A stretch of 64,000 nucleotides of DNA from Caenorhabditis elegans (Eukaryota; Nematoda; Chromadorea; Rhabditida; Rhabditidae), in the NCBI RefSeq assembly GCF_000002985.6, contig NC_003279.8:4650001-4714000 (forward strand). The letters are read 5' to 3'. Under the pieces are notes generated by a model, which was not told the DNA's origin, searched no databases, and saw nothing but the letters and a program-made list of their open reading frames with translations. The translations under genes and the position numbers were made by a program. This document shows, in pieces, positions 1 to 10,894 of this stretch (the stretch's first letter is position 1; every line of letters begins with the position of its first letter).

Positions 1-258
1 AAATTTGGTGCAAAAATTAAAAAAAAATCGCAAAATTGGACGGAGATTAATTCGGGAATTCGAATCTGTGGGAACGGAAATTCCAAACAATACAATTAAC
101 AAATTTGGAATTTTCGACCCCGGGGACCCGAATTCTTCAATCAAACTCAGCCGAATTGTGCGCTTTTTCGACTTTTTTCACCAAATTTTCTTTGTTTTTT
201 TAAAAGTATATTTGGGTCACTAGGACCAATTTAAAGTAATATATAAACCTCTCTTCTC

Positions 259-702
259 TCCGCAAATCGTATTTTTCTTTGCCTTTTCTCTCCGTCTACA
301 ATCACTGATTCTACATCAGAATCCACATCGGTAACTGATTCATAGCCTTCAAGCGCCAACGATTCACAGCTGATTTCATAATTTTCAGAATCGATGCTAT
401 TTTCAGTAATTAGAATTTTGTAGGAATTATGATCATCTTTCGCTTCAAAGAATAAATATCGTATCATATAAATTATTAATGTGCATGATTTTACATATAC
501 AGTGAAGAATGGCCTCCGGAACTCTTCGTCGACGAATATAAACTGGAAAAAAAATTAGATAGTTATTTAATTGAAATTGTAGTGAAATTACCCTCGTGAG
601 TTCTGATGAAAGGACCCATAAAACATTGACAATTAGAAGAAGGCAAATTCCAACAGTTTTACTGTCAAGACATCCGGTTGATTCGCGATTCGTAGCGCTC
701 AT
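259..702 (-). CDS. SLC35F5-like transporter, 5' exons only (runs off left edge)
   Basis: Two exons of a minus-strand gene are visible. Exon 1 is 702-592, exactly 37 codons, and holds the hydrophobic stretch VGICLLLIVNVLWVLSSEL. Exon 2 is 542 to about 259; it continues in frame with EEFRRPFFTVYVKSCTL, then an acidic loop and a basic RKIRFAERRE segment. This order (membrane segment ending LWV.SSELT, then a KPFF-type motif and a second hydrophobic stretch) is characteristic of the SLC35F5 group of drug/metabolite-type transporters. Those are multi-pass membrane proteins, so most of the protein must lie left of the window. The exon 2 donor is probably the GAG|GTTTAT near 259; read through, the frame stops at 231. 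No acceptor was found between 258 and 1, so the next intron extends out of the window. Substrate cannot be inferred. Confidence 0.75.
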
Positions 703-2185
703 CCAATCGACTCAGACGGCCTTTTTTCAATTAAAAATCCAACAATTTTGCTTTCAACTCCACAGAAAATCTAAAAATGAATTTGTTTGATTGAGAAAAA
801 AAGATTCAAAACGAAGAGATCAAAGTGCGCTCTAGTGAGAAAAGTTGGAAGAGGGAGTTTGAAAAACGTGAAAAAGAAGAAATTTGTTTCGTCGATTATT
901 TGAAATTTTATTTCAAAAAAACGTTTTTACGGTGTGAGTTTCCAAAATCTGTCATTTTCAGAAATATAAACTCGTCACAAAAGCGTCAATAATAAAAGAA
1001 ATTTCGCAATAAAGCGGTGGAAAGGTTAAAACGGCCGAGTTATCGCACGAGGAAAAGTGAAAGTTCTGGAAAAATGGGTAAAAACTGCACGTATTTTCCT
1101 CCTATTTTTTCGACCAACTGATTGATTTTTGATTCTCTTTCAACGTGTGTATGTGTGTGGACCACTTGTCCACATCCCACCCGCGCTTCGAGACAGCTGA
1201 ACAAGTCGGCGAACGGGGTGGAAAAAGATAAGAAAATGAAAAATAAAAGTGTAAAACTTTTCCAAGAGATGTTTATTCCGTAACGTCGATGACCAATAAA
1301 AATAGTGTAAGAGATAAATTGTAGTTTTTTCTTAAAGATCTTATAAATAAAACAGATTTTAGCTGAAAGATGAAGTATACAGGAAAAATGGTTAAAAAAC
1401 CTCAAAATTGTGTAAGAAGTGGCTAATCAATGGGTTAACCGTGAATCCGCGGATTTTTCATGAATTATGATTTTCAGACAAGAAATTGATCAAAAAAATG
1501 CATATAAAATCAAGAGAATTGCAAAAGAAAAACACCAAAAATTTAATTATTTAATTATCCGAGAGGAGTACACGGATGTGCACTGGGGCACGCCTTTGCG
1601 CGGAAATTCAATTTTCAATTTATTCATTTTTCAATCAATATGAGAGTTCGGATTTGAAAAACTAATTCCACGTGTAATTTCAAATTTTCAATACAAGAGT
1701 TTGCAGTAATTTTAGGTGAAAATACAAAATTATAGTTTTCAAGTTTTCTAAAAATTCACATTTGAAAAAAATGACGAAAAAATGACGAAAAAGCTTGTGC
1801 AAATTTGGCTCCTTGTGTGTGTGTGTGTGTGTGGAAGGTGCGTATGAAATAGCACTCTAGTCACGAGAGACACAGATAATGAGTGGGGAGAAAGCCGAGG
1901 AATATAGTGGGGCAAAAGACGGCAAAAGAAGTGAAAAGGGGAAGTGTAGTGTGGCGGCGGAAAGAGGACAGTGGAATTGGAATAAACAGGGTTTTTGTAA
2001 ATGTTGATGATCAGAATCTGCTGTTACAACAACACATATAGTTATTTTTTCCGGGCGTTTGTCGTCGACAGTTTCGAAACAATTAATCCGATTAAATCTA
2101 GACTTTTTTTGGAAACACGCTCTATTGCTAAAAGGCTTGAAAAATTGGTTTTATGGTTTTATTCAAAAACTATTTATTTCAGAAA
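703..2185. promoter_or_regulatory. Upstream region of the SLC35F5-like gene with GT and GA-rich tracts
   Basis: About 1.5 kb lies between the transporter start and the 3' end of ptps-1, both on the minus strand. I see no convincing coding exon. A short GT microsatellite is at about 1816-1832. It is followed to about 1985 by purine-rich sequence (GAGAGACACAGA, GGCGGCGGAAAGAGGA). The same style of sequence precedes other genes in this window, so it is the likeliest promoter. The assignment is inference from composition and position. Confidence 0.35.
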
Positions 2186-2897
2186 TTAACATCCTTTATA
2201 AGTGAAAATATTCTTGGGTGTCTCCTCAATTGTCACTTTATACAAAACCGATGGATTCGACATTACGGATTTCAGCTTCTCGAACATATAAATTGCCACG
2301 TTTTCAGATGTGCTCACAGTTGTCTGAAATTGGAAAAAAGTATTTATCTTGGTTTTGAAACGCGAAATTGCGGTCTTGGGTCCTTCCGAAATTTTTTATG
2401 ATAACAAAAAAAATTTAATTTAGATTTTTTTCAATAGCAAAATTCTCGAATCTTTTAAACAAAAAACATTTAAACCATACTAGATGGTACTGTAGCTGAA
2501 AAGTTTCGCTCGTGCCAAGACCCACACTTTGAATAGCATTTTTAATGACGCATAATCTGTCTACAGTACCTTAAAAAATTCCACGTCTTTATCCAAATTC
2601 CTGTGATCTACCGTATCCAGCACTAAACTCATTTCTTTTTTCAGCTTTGCCAGGTCATACACCATTCCACTCGTCGGATCAACTTCTCCGCGGAGCTTTA
2701 CCTGAAATTTTTCGAAATTATTTTTATTTTATTAAAAAATAAAATTTTTAAACCTTCCAAACATAATTATGTCCATGACCATTTGAATTATTGCATTTTC
2801 CAAAAGTTTCCTTATTTTCAGCGTCGCTCAGCTTTTCAGAGTGAAGACGATGTGCTGCGGAGAACGAATCGACTCGTTCCATAGTTACAATTGGCAT
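2186..2897 (-). CDS. ptps-1: 6-pyruvoyl-tetrahydropterin synthase
   Basis: Three exons (2897-2754, 2701-2570, 2323-2186) encode 137 residues, about the usual length. PTPS converts 7,8-dihydroneopterin triphosphate to 6-pyruvoyl-tetrahydropterin, the second step of tetrahydrobiopterin synthesis, in the cytosol. The zinc-ligand histidines are visible as FSAAHRL (H16) and HGHNY (H41, H43). The catalytic cysteine is C35 in [11 protein letters not shown]. The VDHRNLD motif supplies D80 and H81 of the catalytic relay, and the E-T pair at 126-127 is the conserved pterin-anchoring position. The start is chosen because a TTCAG acceptor lies one base upstream of ATG 2897, as expected for a trans-spliced message. 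The gene is divergent from ain-2, 629 bp away start to start. The C. elegans gene is recognised as B0041.6 from memory. Confidence 0.93.
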
Positions 2898-3526
2898 TCT
2901 GAACATTCAAATAATTTATTTTATTAAAAAAAAGAAAAAAATGGAGAAAAATGGAAGAATTATGTGTGTTCAACGAATAATTTATATACTGGCGCTGGTG
3001 TTTGCAAATAATTGATTACAATTATGATATGATTGTCATCGTCTCTCTTTTCAACTAATCATCTTATTACGACAGCAGGATTATAGTTTCTGCATCAAAA
3101 TACGCAATAATTTCAAGCGAAGGATTACTGTAGTCGTGTTAAAATTTTATATTCGGAGAATTTTGAAATTTTAAATAGAAAAAATAGTGCAAAATATTTA
3201 TTTTCAATTTTAATTAGGTGATTTCAAAACAATGGACTGATATTTATTAAGTTTTCACTCAAAAAGCAAATTTCTGTGCCTGTAAACTTTTTCAAATCGA
3301 GGCATGCGCCTTTAAAAACTACAGTAACCCTTGTCCGCGAAAATTCGAAATCAAATTCATATTTCATCATTTTCACTCATTCTTCTTCGTTTTTGTGCAT
3401 TTTTTTTCCGAATTTTCGATCAAAATTTTGATTTTAAACATTATTTTTAAACATTCCGTATCTTATTTTCAGAAAAATCACAGCAAGACGCGAAAAAAAC
3501 AAATTTTAAAAGAGTTTTGCGTGGAA
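2898..3526. promoter_or_regulatory. Divergent intergenic region, ptps-1 / ain-2
   Basis: This is 629 bp between two divergent starts. The ain-2 side ends with a TTATTTTCAG acceptor near 3472, which suggests trans-splicing about 55 bases before its ATG. The ptps-1 side has an acceptor immediately before its ATG. A TC-rich stretch (CGTCTCTCTTTTC) near 3040 is the only promoter-like element I can point to. No coding sequence is seen. Confidence 0.4.
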
Positions 3527-6500
3527 ATGCACGGATATCAAGGTATTTCGTCAATATATTTTCGCTCAATTAATTCTAAACAATAATTATTTTTCAGGCA
3601 ATGATCCGAATTATCGGCGGCAACCTCCCTATCGCCAATTACACGTTGATACACGATCTCCGTCGAGTTACTCTCAACAATATGTTGTGAGTGAAATTTT
3701 AAAAAAATCAATTTAAAGTCATCATTAACATGAAGAAACTGTTGATTGGGCACAAGTTAATAAAAAATAACTAAGAAAACCAGAAGATGACGTCATCTGA
3801 CCGTTCTCCGCACTTTTCATGGTCAATCTCCGATATCAAGAATTCTCATCTCATAATGTCTGCCGTCTCTTCAAAAATCTACATTATCTCATACATTGTC
3901 CTCCTAGAAGGTGTCGTTGTGGAGGGAGGGGAAAACGAGGGCGCCCATATTGTCGGGCGCTCCTTGAATAAAAAATGTACGTTTTTTTGTGCAGACTCTC
4001 CACGCTTTGCTTCTCCTTTTTCTTCATATTGTACATATATACGTATATTTAATGCACAATGTCTCTGCGTCTTGGTGCCCTTCGTCGTTTTTTTTTTCGC
4101 TGGAAACCACCCCAGGAACCGCCACCGCCACACCACTACACCGCCCGTCTTCTTGTTCATGTCTCTGCGTCTCGTGTTTCTTTCTCTCTCGCAACGAACT
4201 CTCTATCGATTGGTCATGTCGACCTCCGTCCGTGTCCTCCGACTTGGGGTCCACTTTTTGTCTGCGTCGCGTATTCTAGCGTACTGTGTCACTGACACTC
4301 TTTGTTTCTTATTCCTCCACGTCTCGATCAGTGACAGGGACTCTTGTAGTTTTGGAATTTGATTTTTTTTAATTCTCGGATTTACGAAATTTTTCGTTGA
4401 TGTTTTTGTTTGAATTCGAAAACTCCACTCAAAAAACTATTTTTTTCTATTTTGCAACTAAAAAACGGCCAAATTATTTTGAATAACCAATAGGTTCCAC
4501 CATTTTGGCATACAGTTTTTCATTGTTTCGCAATTTGAAGCATTATGCGTCACATTTTCAGATTTGTTTTCTGTAAAGTATTAAATTATTGATTTTTCCG
4601 CCAATTTTAGAATTTCGGCGAAATTTTGCCGGGTTATTAAGTTTAGATATCTAAAAATGTGGCGAAAGGTGTTTCAAATTAGTGATATAACAAAGAACAA
4701 CCAATTAATACACGATCGTTTTTTGTTGCAAAATTGCAACAAAAAAAATCTAAGCACGCATATTCGGTAATTTCGGACAAAAACTCCGCAGATACTACTC
4801 CACCTAAGATTTTCGTAGAATTTCCGAGGTTTTATAATCTAAATTATGCACTTTCCAACTTATCATTAGAGCGTCATTTCTTCGTATCGCTTGGCTTAAT
4901 GTATATATATAGTCCGAACCGTGGTACAAGACCGGACTATTCTCAGAGAGACCCGTTCTCGTATACATTTTCCATTTCTATCCTTAACTATATATCCCTT
5001 TCCGAGAAGATTTCTACTAGAGAAAGCCTGTTTTACGATGTTACTCTGGGTTTCACCTGCTTTTCAGCTTCAGGGCTAAAAAACCAACCGAAAAAAAATT
5101 GGCTGAAAAGCTTAAAAATTAAAATATTATGTTTTTTTAAGTGCTCCAGAAAATTACCGTACCCCTACCTTTGCTCAAAAAATTCGATTTATCGGCCTTC
5201 CAAGTTTTGAAGTATCATATCTTTTGGTTTCTTGCTCTTTTGATTCTCTGCTTGAAGCTCCGAATCTCTTAGACGCGGAAGTAATGTCAATTTCTTTGCA
5301 CCAATTTTTTATTGGATTCTGTTCCATAAAACTCATAACATTTTTCAGCCATACGAGGCGGATCCGGGTATGAACGGGGACGGTTGGCAAGGACCTGGGC
5401 GTGGAGGACCACATCACATGAATGGTGGCGGAGGAGGACGACGTGGTGGAGGTGGTGGTATGCACAATCAAAGAATACAACAGAATCCCCATCATGGTAA
5501 GATTTGATTCGTTTTTTGGGTGACTAGAAATTATTTAAGAAATTATTTTAAAATTATTAAAGAAATAAATTTGCTGCTATTTAGAATTTCAAATTATATG
5601 AAAACTAATTTTCAATATCATCAAATCAGCAAGTCTGTAAAATTCGGCACCTGTAGCGATTACTGAGATTTAAAAAAATGATTTAAAAATTGATTCAAAA
5701 TTCAAACTTCTATTTTTCAGGTGGAATGAATCGTATGATGCCACACGGATTCCGACCACAACAAGGACAATTTATGCCTCAATATCCTCCACCACCACCA
5801 ATGGGTGGAATGCCTGATGTGATGGATATTAATATGCGAATGGATGGTATGTCATTAGGATCGACACCATCAGGAATTCCTGGACAATATGGTGATATGG
5901 GTCCACCGCCAGTCCAACAATGGAATCAACCTGCTCCATTTGTACCTCCACCTCAACAAGACGATCTCTATGATCCTTCGGGATATGGTGGTGGAGCTGG
6001 TGGTGGTGGAGGACATCATCCATCTCATATGCCACCATATGGACAACGTGGAAATAATCAGAATCAATACGGGAATCGAATGCAAGGAGGTCAAGGTGGT
6101 TATCGAGGGAATCAACAGAGGCAGCAGCAGCAACAGCCTCAACAGGGATTCAATATGCCACCAATGATGGTTCCACCTGGTCAGCCTCCATTTTATGGTG
6201 GAAATCAACCGAATCATCATCATCAACAACCCTCATTTGCTCCGTCGCCATTCTCAATGGGTGGAGGTGGTGGAGGATCACAAGGAGGACCACACGAACA
6301 GCACGGACCAGGTGGAAATCAGAATGGAGGATTCGGAGTTTCATCATCATCAATGGATGATTATTCAATGTGGACTGATGAGAATGATGAAGACGCGAAA
6401 AAGAAAAAATCGTTGAGAGATAAGGGATTGAGTGGATGGGGTGATGCTGATGTATCAAGTAAGTTTTCTGAAAATTCTGAATATTAAATTCTTAATCTTC

Positions 6501-9317
6501 TTGCTTCCAGACAGTAAACCAATTCGCCGTTGGATTGTGCCAGAAGGCCAAGAAGAAGACTTTGAAACGGCAATGGAACGATGTCCAAGTCATTTGAAAA
6601 AGAAAGCATTGAATGAAGAAGCTCTTCGTCGACGTTTAACATCTGAAAATCCACAAATAGTGGCACAAGCTCAACAACAAGCCGAAGAAGAGGCGAATGC
6701 TATGATGAGGATTGGACGAAGACCCATTGTTCCCAGTGGATGGGGTGATATTCCATCTGAAATTAGTACTGACAAGAGTGGTTCGTTTTTTCTTTTTAAT
6801 CCTACTTCCGTATTTGGTGGTAAAACCATTAATTTATTCGTTTAAAATTAATTATACCAATTTTTTTGTTGCGTTTTCCGTTTTTTTAAATATTTTTTTA
6901 CATCGAAATTGATGATAAAATTCATAAACAAATGAAAAAAAAATCTTCATGTATTTTTTATGCATCAATTCAAGGTGAAAATTGTAAGAATTAGTAAAAA
7001 CCATTAAAAACTCAACAAAAGGGACGAAAAATGTTTGAAAATTGGCGAAAATAATTGAAAACGATTTAATTTACGGTTTTGCCGCCAAATACTATTTAAA
7101 AACAGTTTTTCATTTTTATCCAAAAAATGTTTAACAAAATTGAAACATTATACGATTGGCATTTATAACGAGAAAAAATGCAATATTGTACTAAAGTTTC
7201 AAAAGATTCAGAATTCGATCAAAGCTCGTCACGTGGTTGGGATGAAGGAAGTATAAGCGGTGGTGGAAGTGGACGTCATCCATCTCATCATCAATCAAAT
7301 GATAATTCAATGTGGAATAGTCCATCAGTTGGAGGAGGTCAATCAAATAGTGAAACACGTAATCCATTCTTTGCTCAACACATGCAACAGCAACAACATC
7401 AACAACAACATCAGCCACACTATGGAGGTTATGGTGATAATGGGGTGCTTGATGGTGGATCATTGTGGTCTGCTGCTGTCATGGATGGTTCGTACCAGAA
7501 AATAGAATTTAGGAATAGAATGGTTAGAGGAGGCGGAGCTCCGACTGCAACCCTGCCGCGCGTCTTTTATGTCGACAACCCAGAATTTATTTGTCTGCAC
7601 GATTTCCCAGTTTCTGCTAAATTCTTGATCCTGGACTGTTTTCCTTCTGTATTAACCTAAAAAGCTAGTATTTCAAGTAAAAATCGATTAATTTATTTAT
7701 GAAAACCCCATAATTACTGTTTCCCTTTTAAGTGGGAAATACAGAAAGAAATGAGGGAAACGGTCCAGAATACAAAATTTTAACAGAAACTGTAAAATCG
7801 CGCGTAGTCCACCGGAAATCGACATGAGATCTCATGTCGATTTACAGTGGACTGGAGCGGCGCCCCAAACTATAGCTTTTAGTTTCCCCGTAATTTTTTA
7901 TTAATGAATATTATTTTTTAATGAATATTTTCTTGCAGGATCCTCAATGGTACCACCACATCCAACAATGGGTGTCGGATCATCAGCTTCATCGTCATCA
8001 ATTCCAATTGGCATGTTGATGATGAGCGGCAGTGGAAATGTTGGAGGCGGACCACCATCCTCATCTTCATTGTTGGACGAGGATGGTAGCCAGAAGAAGC
8101 TGGCTGAAAATCTGAAATTAGCCGTTCAGAAGGGTCATTTGGATATTTCCCTACTCTCACTTCCGCACATTCCGCCCAACGTGCTCGACTTGCTCACCGA
8201 AATTTTGGCGGTCATTCCGCGTTTGGACGACTATGAGGATGAGCTCAAAAAATTGGTGTGTATTTTATTGGGATAATAATATTACACAGACGCAAAATAT
8301 TGCGATTTTTGCGGGTCTCGCCACTACATATTTTGTTAAATTCACAAAGGTGTGCACCTTTAAAGAGTACTGTAGTTTCACATTTTCGTTACTGCGGATT
8401 TGGAATTAATTTTCCACAGTTTTTCTCACGATTTGTTAGTTTGAAAGATTTTTAGTTAATTGAAAAATCGAAGAAAATTCCGCAGTAAAGAAGGTTTTGA
8501 ATCACGGTACTATTTATAGGCGCACATACTTTTGCATTGAGCACACATTTTTCGTGTCGAGACCGGGCACTGTATTTATTCTCAAAAAATCGCAAAATTC
8601 TGTGTCTATAGAATGGTGGTGAAGAGCTAAAAATTAAAAAAAACTAGAATGAAAAGAAACATATTTTTAAATTACTTTTTTAAGGGAGAAAATCGCCCTT
8701 CGAACTATGACGAGGGAGCCAGCAAAGAGGAGAAAGAATCGTGGATGAGCAAGGATCAAAAGGTAAACATTTTTGATGAAAAAGTACGGTACCAGGTCTC
8801 GAAGCGATCGAAAAATTTTCACGGAAAGAAGTGTGTACCATTAAAGAATACTGTAGTTGCTACGAATTCAGCATAATTTTCGATCGTTTCGAGACCTGCT
8901 ACAGTATCTCAGAGCTAAAGATCGTAAATTTCCGAACCTGGGTTATCACAAAGAGTTTTTTAAAAGATTAGAGTTTAATGAATAAAAATAATAAAATAAA
9001 AATTACAGAACGATCACGACAAAGCAGTAATCGGAGTAGTGACTGCAAAGATCGAGGTGACACAATTATCTAAAAAGATCACCGAAGCTTTGATCGAAGC
9101 TGGGCTTCTTCCACCACAACCACAAACATCTACATCTGCAAATACATCTACCAATCATCTTAATCATAGAGGAGGACCACCGCCAGGATCCGATGGAGGA
9201 GCTGGTCCAAGTACTTCACGAAGTGGTGGAGGTGGTGCTGCTGGTGGAGACTCTTTTAATAGTAGTGGAGGTGGTGGACCACCTGATCATTATTATGATT
9301 ATTCGTTCCTTGGTTAG
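3527..9317 (+). CDS. ain-2: GW182-family miRISC scaffold AIN-2
   Basis: Nine exons: 3527-3542, 3598-3686, 5349-5496, 5721-6458, 6511-6780, 7212-7487, 7939-8255, 8685-8762, 9009-9317, giving about 746 residues in frame. AIN-2 binds Argonaute proteins in the microRNA silencing complex and recruits deadenylation machinery in the cytoplasm. The protein is rich in G, Q, P, N and H. Scattered tryptophans sit in the contexts expected for a GW protein: DGWQGPG, YSMWTDE, LSGWGDA, IRRWIVPEG, PSGWGDIP, SRGWDEG, NSMWNSP and GSLWSAA. I see no RRM or UBA domain, consistent with the divergent worm GW182 proteins. The exon 6 acceptor (AAGATTCAG, 7211) is the weakest junction; it was chosen because it keeps frame with exon 5. 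Intron 2 (1.66 kb) and introns 6-8 contain regulatory-looking sequence or palindromic repeats. Symbol from memory (B0041.2). Confidence 0.88.
3780..4360. promoter_or_regulatory. GC-richer, CT-rich block in ain-2 intron 2, possible internal promoter
   Basis: The block stands out from its AT-rich surroundings. It contains TGACGTCATC-like sequence near 3787, GGCGCCC/GGGCGC near 3950, and two TGTCTCTGCGTCT matches near 4060 and 4160. Runs of CTCTCTC and CCGCC also occur. CTGCGTCTC-type and GAGA-type motifs are typical of worm promoters bound by many factors. Its position upstream of exon 3 would suit an alternative ain-2 start. The ORFs that cross it look like composition artefacts. This is inference from composition. 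Confidence 0.4.
7600..7870. repeat. Inverted repeat with perfect 28-bp palindrome in ain-2 intron 6
   Basis: The segment 7600-7650 is repeated, imperfectly and inverted, at about 7733-7800. Next to the right arm is a perfect 28-bp palindrome at 7816-7843 centred on GAGATCTC. It is extended by AGTCCAC on one side and GTGGACT on the other after 3-base spacers. The structure is intronic and looks like a small palindromic element or nested pair of elements. Confidence 0.6.
8285..8577. repeat. Palindromic repeat copy, family A (ain-2 intron 7)
   Basis: It carries the recurring words of a family seen many times in this window. These are GGTCTCG(A/C)CACGA at the outer ends and GCGCCTTTAAAGAGTACTGTAG inside each arm (fragments CCTTTAAAGAGTACTGTAG and CGTGTCGAGACCGGGCAC here). 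The left and right arms are inverted relative to each other around an AT-rich centre. This is a MITE-like dispersed palindrome, probably non-coding. Confidence 0.7.
8786..8914. repeat. Short palindromic repeat copy, family A (ain-2 intron 8)
   Basis: It begins ACGGTACCAGGTCTCGAAGC and ends with GTTTCGAGACCTGC, with a central TTAAAGAATACTGTAG. It is a shorter, diverged copy of the family present at 8285-8577, placed between exons 8 and 9 of ain-2. Confidence 0.65.
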
Positions 9318-10200
9318 ATGCTGATTTATTCTTTTTTTTTAATCTGAAATCAAATATATAATTATTCAGTTCGTTCTTTTCTGCTGCTGTAAATTTAATT
9401 TTCTTCTTTTGAAAAAGTCTAGAATTTTTATGCCAAAATTTGCATTGCTTGTTAGTTTTTATTTTATTTATGACTCTTCTCGTATTCATCAATTTATTTT
9501 CATAATTTAACTTTTTAAAATCAATATGTGTTAGTTTGATCCCACCCTCTCCTGGTCCTGGTATCTTTTTGTTCCCAAAACTTTCCAAAATCTTCCGATG
9601 CAAAAAAACATGTGAAATTTTTCTGCCTTTTCTTCCTTCAATTCCCCAATCATCATCATCATCATTTTGGAGCATATTGTCCGTATCTCTTTTTTTATCC
9701 GATTTTTTCTTGTTTAATTACCATCTCCCTCTCCATCATCACATTTTTAAAACACATTTCTCGTATTTTTATCTGGTTTTTTACCGCTTCTCCCCGCCAA
9801 ATTTTGTTCCATTTCGATCGCTTCTGTCCAAAAAATTGTTTCACTTTTCTCCAAAATTACATCCCCAAATGGACACATCACAAGCTTAATCCAAATTCGC
9901 CTCATCATCATCTCGCTTTTCCCGTAAATTTTACTTTTTAAATTTCTCATATTCACTACTACACATTTCGCAGTTAGCTTTCCGACAATTTGGAGCAATA
10001 TGCGAATTTGTAGTAGATCGCCCCTTTTTGACTTTTGTATCATTCACTTTTCCTCTCTTTAAATCTCCGTGTCGTCATCGTTTTCTTTTTGTTCAATGTA
10101 TACACTGATTCAACCGAAATGGCTAGAATGAAGGTTATCAATTGCGTTGTTAATTCATCTTTTTCTTCTTTTCAAAATACACGTGTTGGAATGAATATAT
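9318..10200 (+). other. ain-2 3' UTR and T-rich downstream sequence
   Basis: This stretch follows the ain-2 stop codon. It is strongly pyrimidine-rich on the plus strand (runs of TTTTCTTC, CATCATCATC and TTTTTATCCG). It has no exon with credible splice signals. Most of it is probably the long 3' UTR of ain-2; where the transcript ends was not determined. Confidence 0.4.
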
Positions 10201-10293
10201 GGAGAAGGCGGGAGGCAGGCAGGTAGAAGGCATATGTAGCTTAGTAGTCTCGGTAGGCTGTCAGTAAGCGTAGGAGGGCATCTGGCAGGTAGA
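10200..10293. repeat. GTAGGC/GGCAGGTAG minisatellite, left part
   Basis: The sequence is degenerate units around GGCAGGCAGGTAGAAGGC. It resumes at 13984-14340 on the other side of the long-TIR element, including a shared AGAAGGCATATGTAG. The two parts look like one repeat tract split by an insertion. Confidence 0.65.
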
Positions 10294-10302
10294 CAGAAGG
10301 CA

Positions 10303-10444
10303 GGCAAACACTCATTTACAAGCGTGCTGATTGACTTGAACGCTCAATCCCTTACGATGGCTCAATCCCTTTGACGCTCATTTACGAATGTTTTCACTTT
10401 TGCTCGTTTACAAATGAATGGCTCATTTACTTTCAAATTTCATT
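10303..10444 (+). repeat. Left terminal inverted repeat of the 3.67-kb element
   Basis: 142 bp, matching the reverse complement of 13833-13974 with two mismatches. It contains repeated sub-motifs (CGCTCAATCCCTT twice; GCTCATTTAC and GCTCGTTTAC variants), which could be clustered transposase-binding sites. Confidence 0.85.
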
Positions 10445-10760
10445 ACGGCAGATTCTATAAATTGGCATTACGGCAGATTCTATAAATTGGCATTACGTAT
10501 AGCGTATAGCGTATAGCGTAGGAATTTTTGGAATTTTCGGTAATTCGGATTTTTTCGGAATTTTTGGAATTTTGGAATTTTTGGAATTTTGGAATTTTTG
10601 GAATGTCGGAACTTTGGAATTTCGGAATTTTGGAATTTTTGGAATTTTGGAATTTTTGGAATGTCGGAATTTTAGAATTTCGGAATTTTGGAGTTTTTGG
10701 AATTTTGCATTTTTATCTTTTTTATTTTTGAAGTTTTGAAATTTTCGGAATTTTCAGAAA
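10441..10760. repeat. Tandem repeats: 25-bp duplication, AGCGTAT triplet and GGAATTTTT minisatellite
   Basis: A 25-bp unit starting CATTACGGCAG occurs twice (10441-10465, 10466-10490). Three GTATAGC units follow, then about 230 bp of GGAATTTTTGGAATTTTGG-type repeats with a higher-order unit containing GGAATGTCGGAA. The 67-codon reading frame across it is repeat-derived. Confidence 0.85.
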
Positions 10761-10894
10761 TAAAAATCGAGCAAGCGCAAAAAACTGAACCGGCGAAAAG
10801 GCGCAAACAAACCGGCTAATTCGGCAAACGGCAAATTCGTTAAATTCATTAACTTTTATTAAATCGAAAATAAATGATTAAAATAGAAAAAAAT

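Noticed and set aside
1040-1405. 121-codon minus frame upstream of the transporter
   Set aside because: AT-rich, phenylalanine-heavy translation with no domain; it sits where promoter and 5' UTR sequence is expected.
3787-4362. 191-codon plus frame and overlapping frames in ain-2 intron 2
   Set aside because: No start context, domain or splice support. Several frames are open on both strands because the block is CT-rich and stop-poor.
10528-10731. 67-codon plus frame (repeating EFLEFWNFWN)
   Set aside because: It is a translation of the GGAATTTTT minisatellite.
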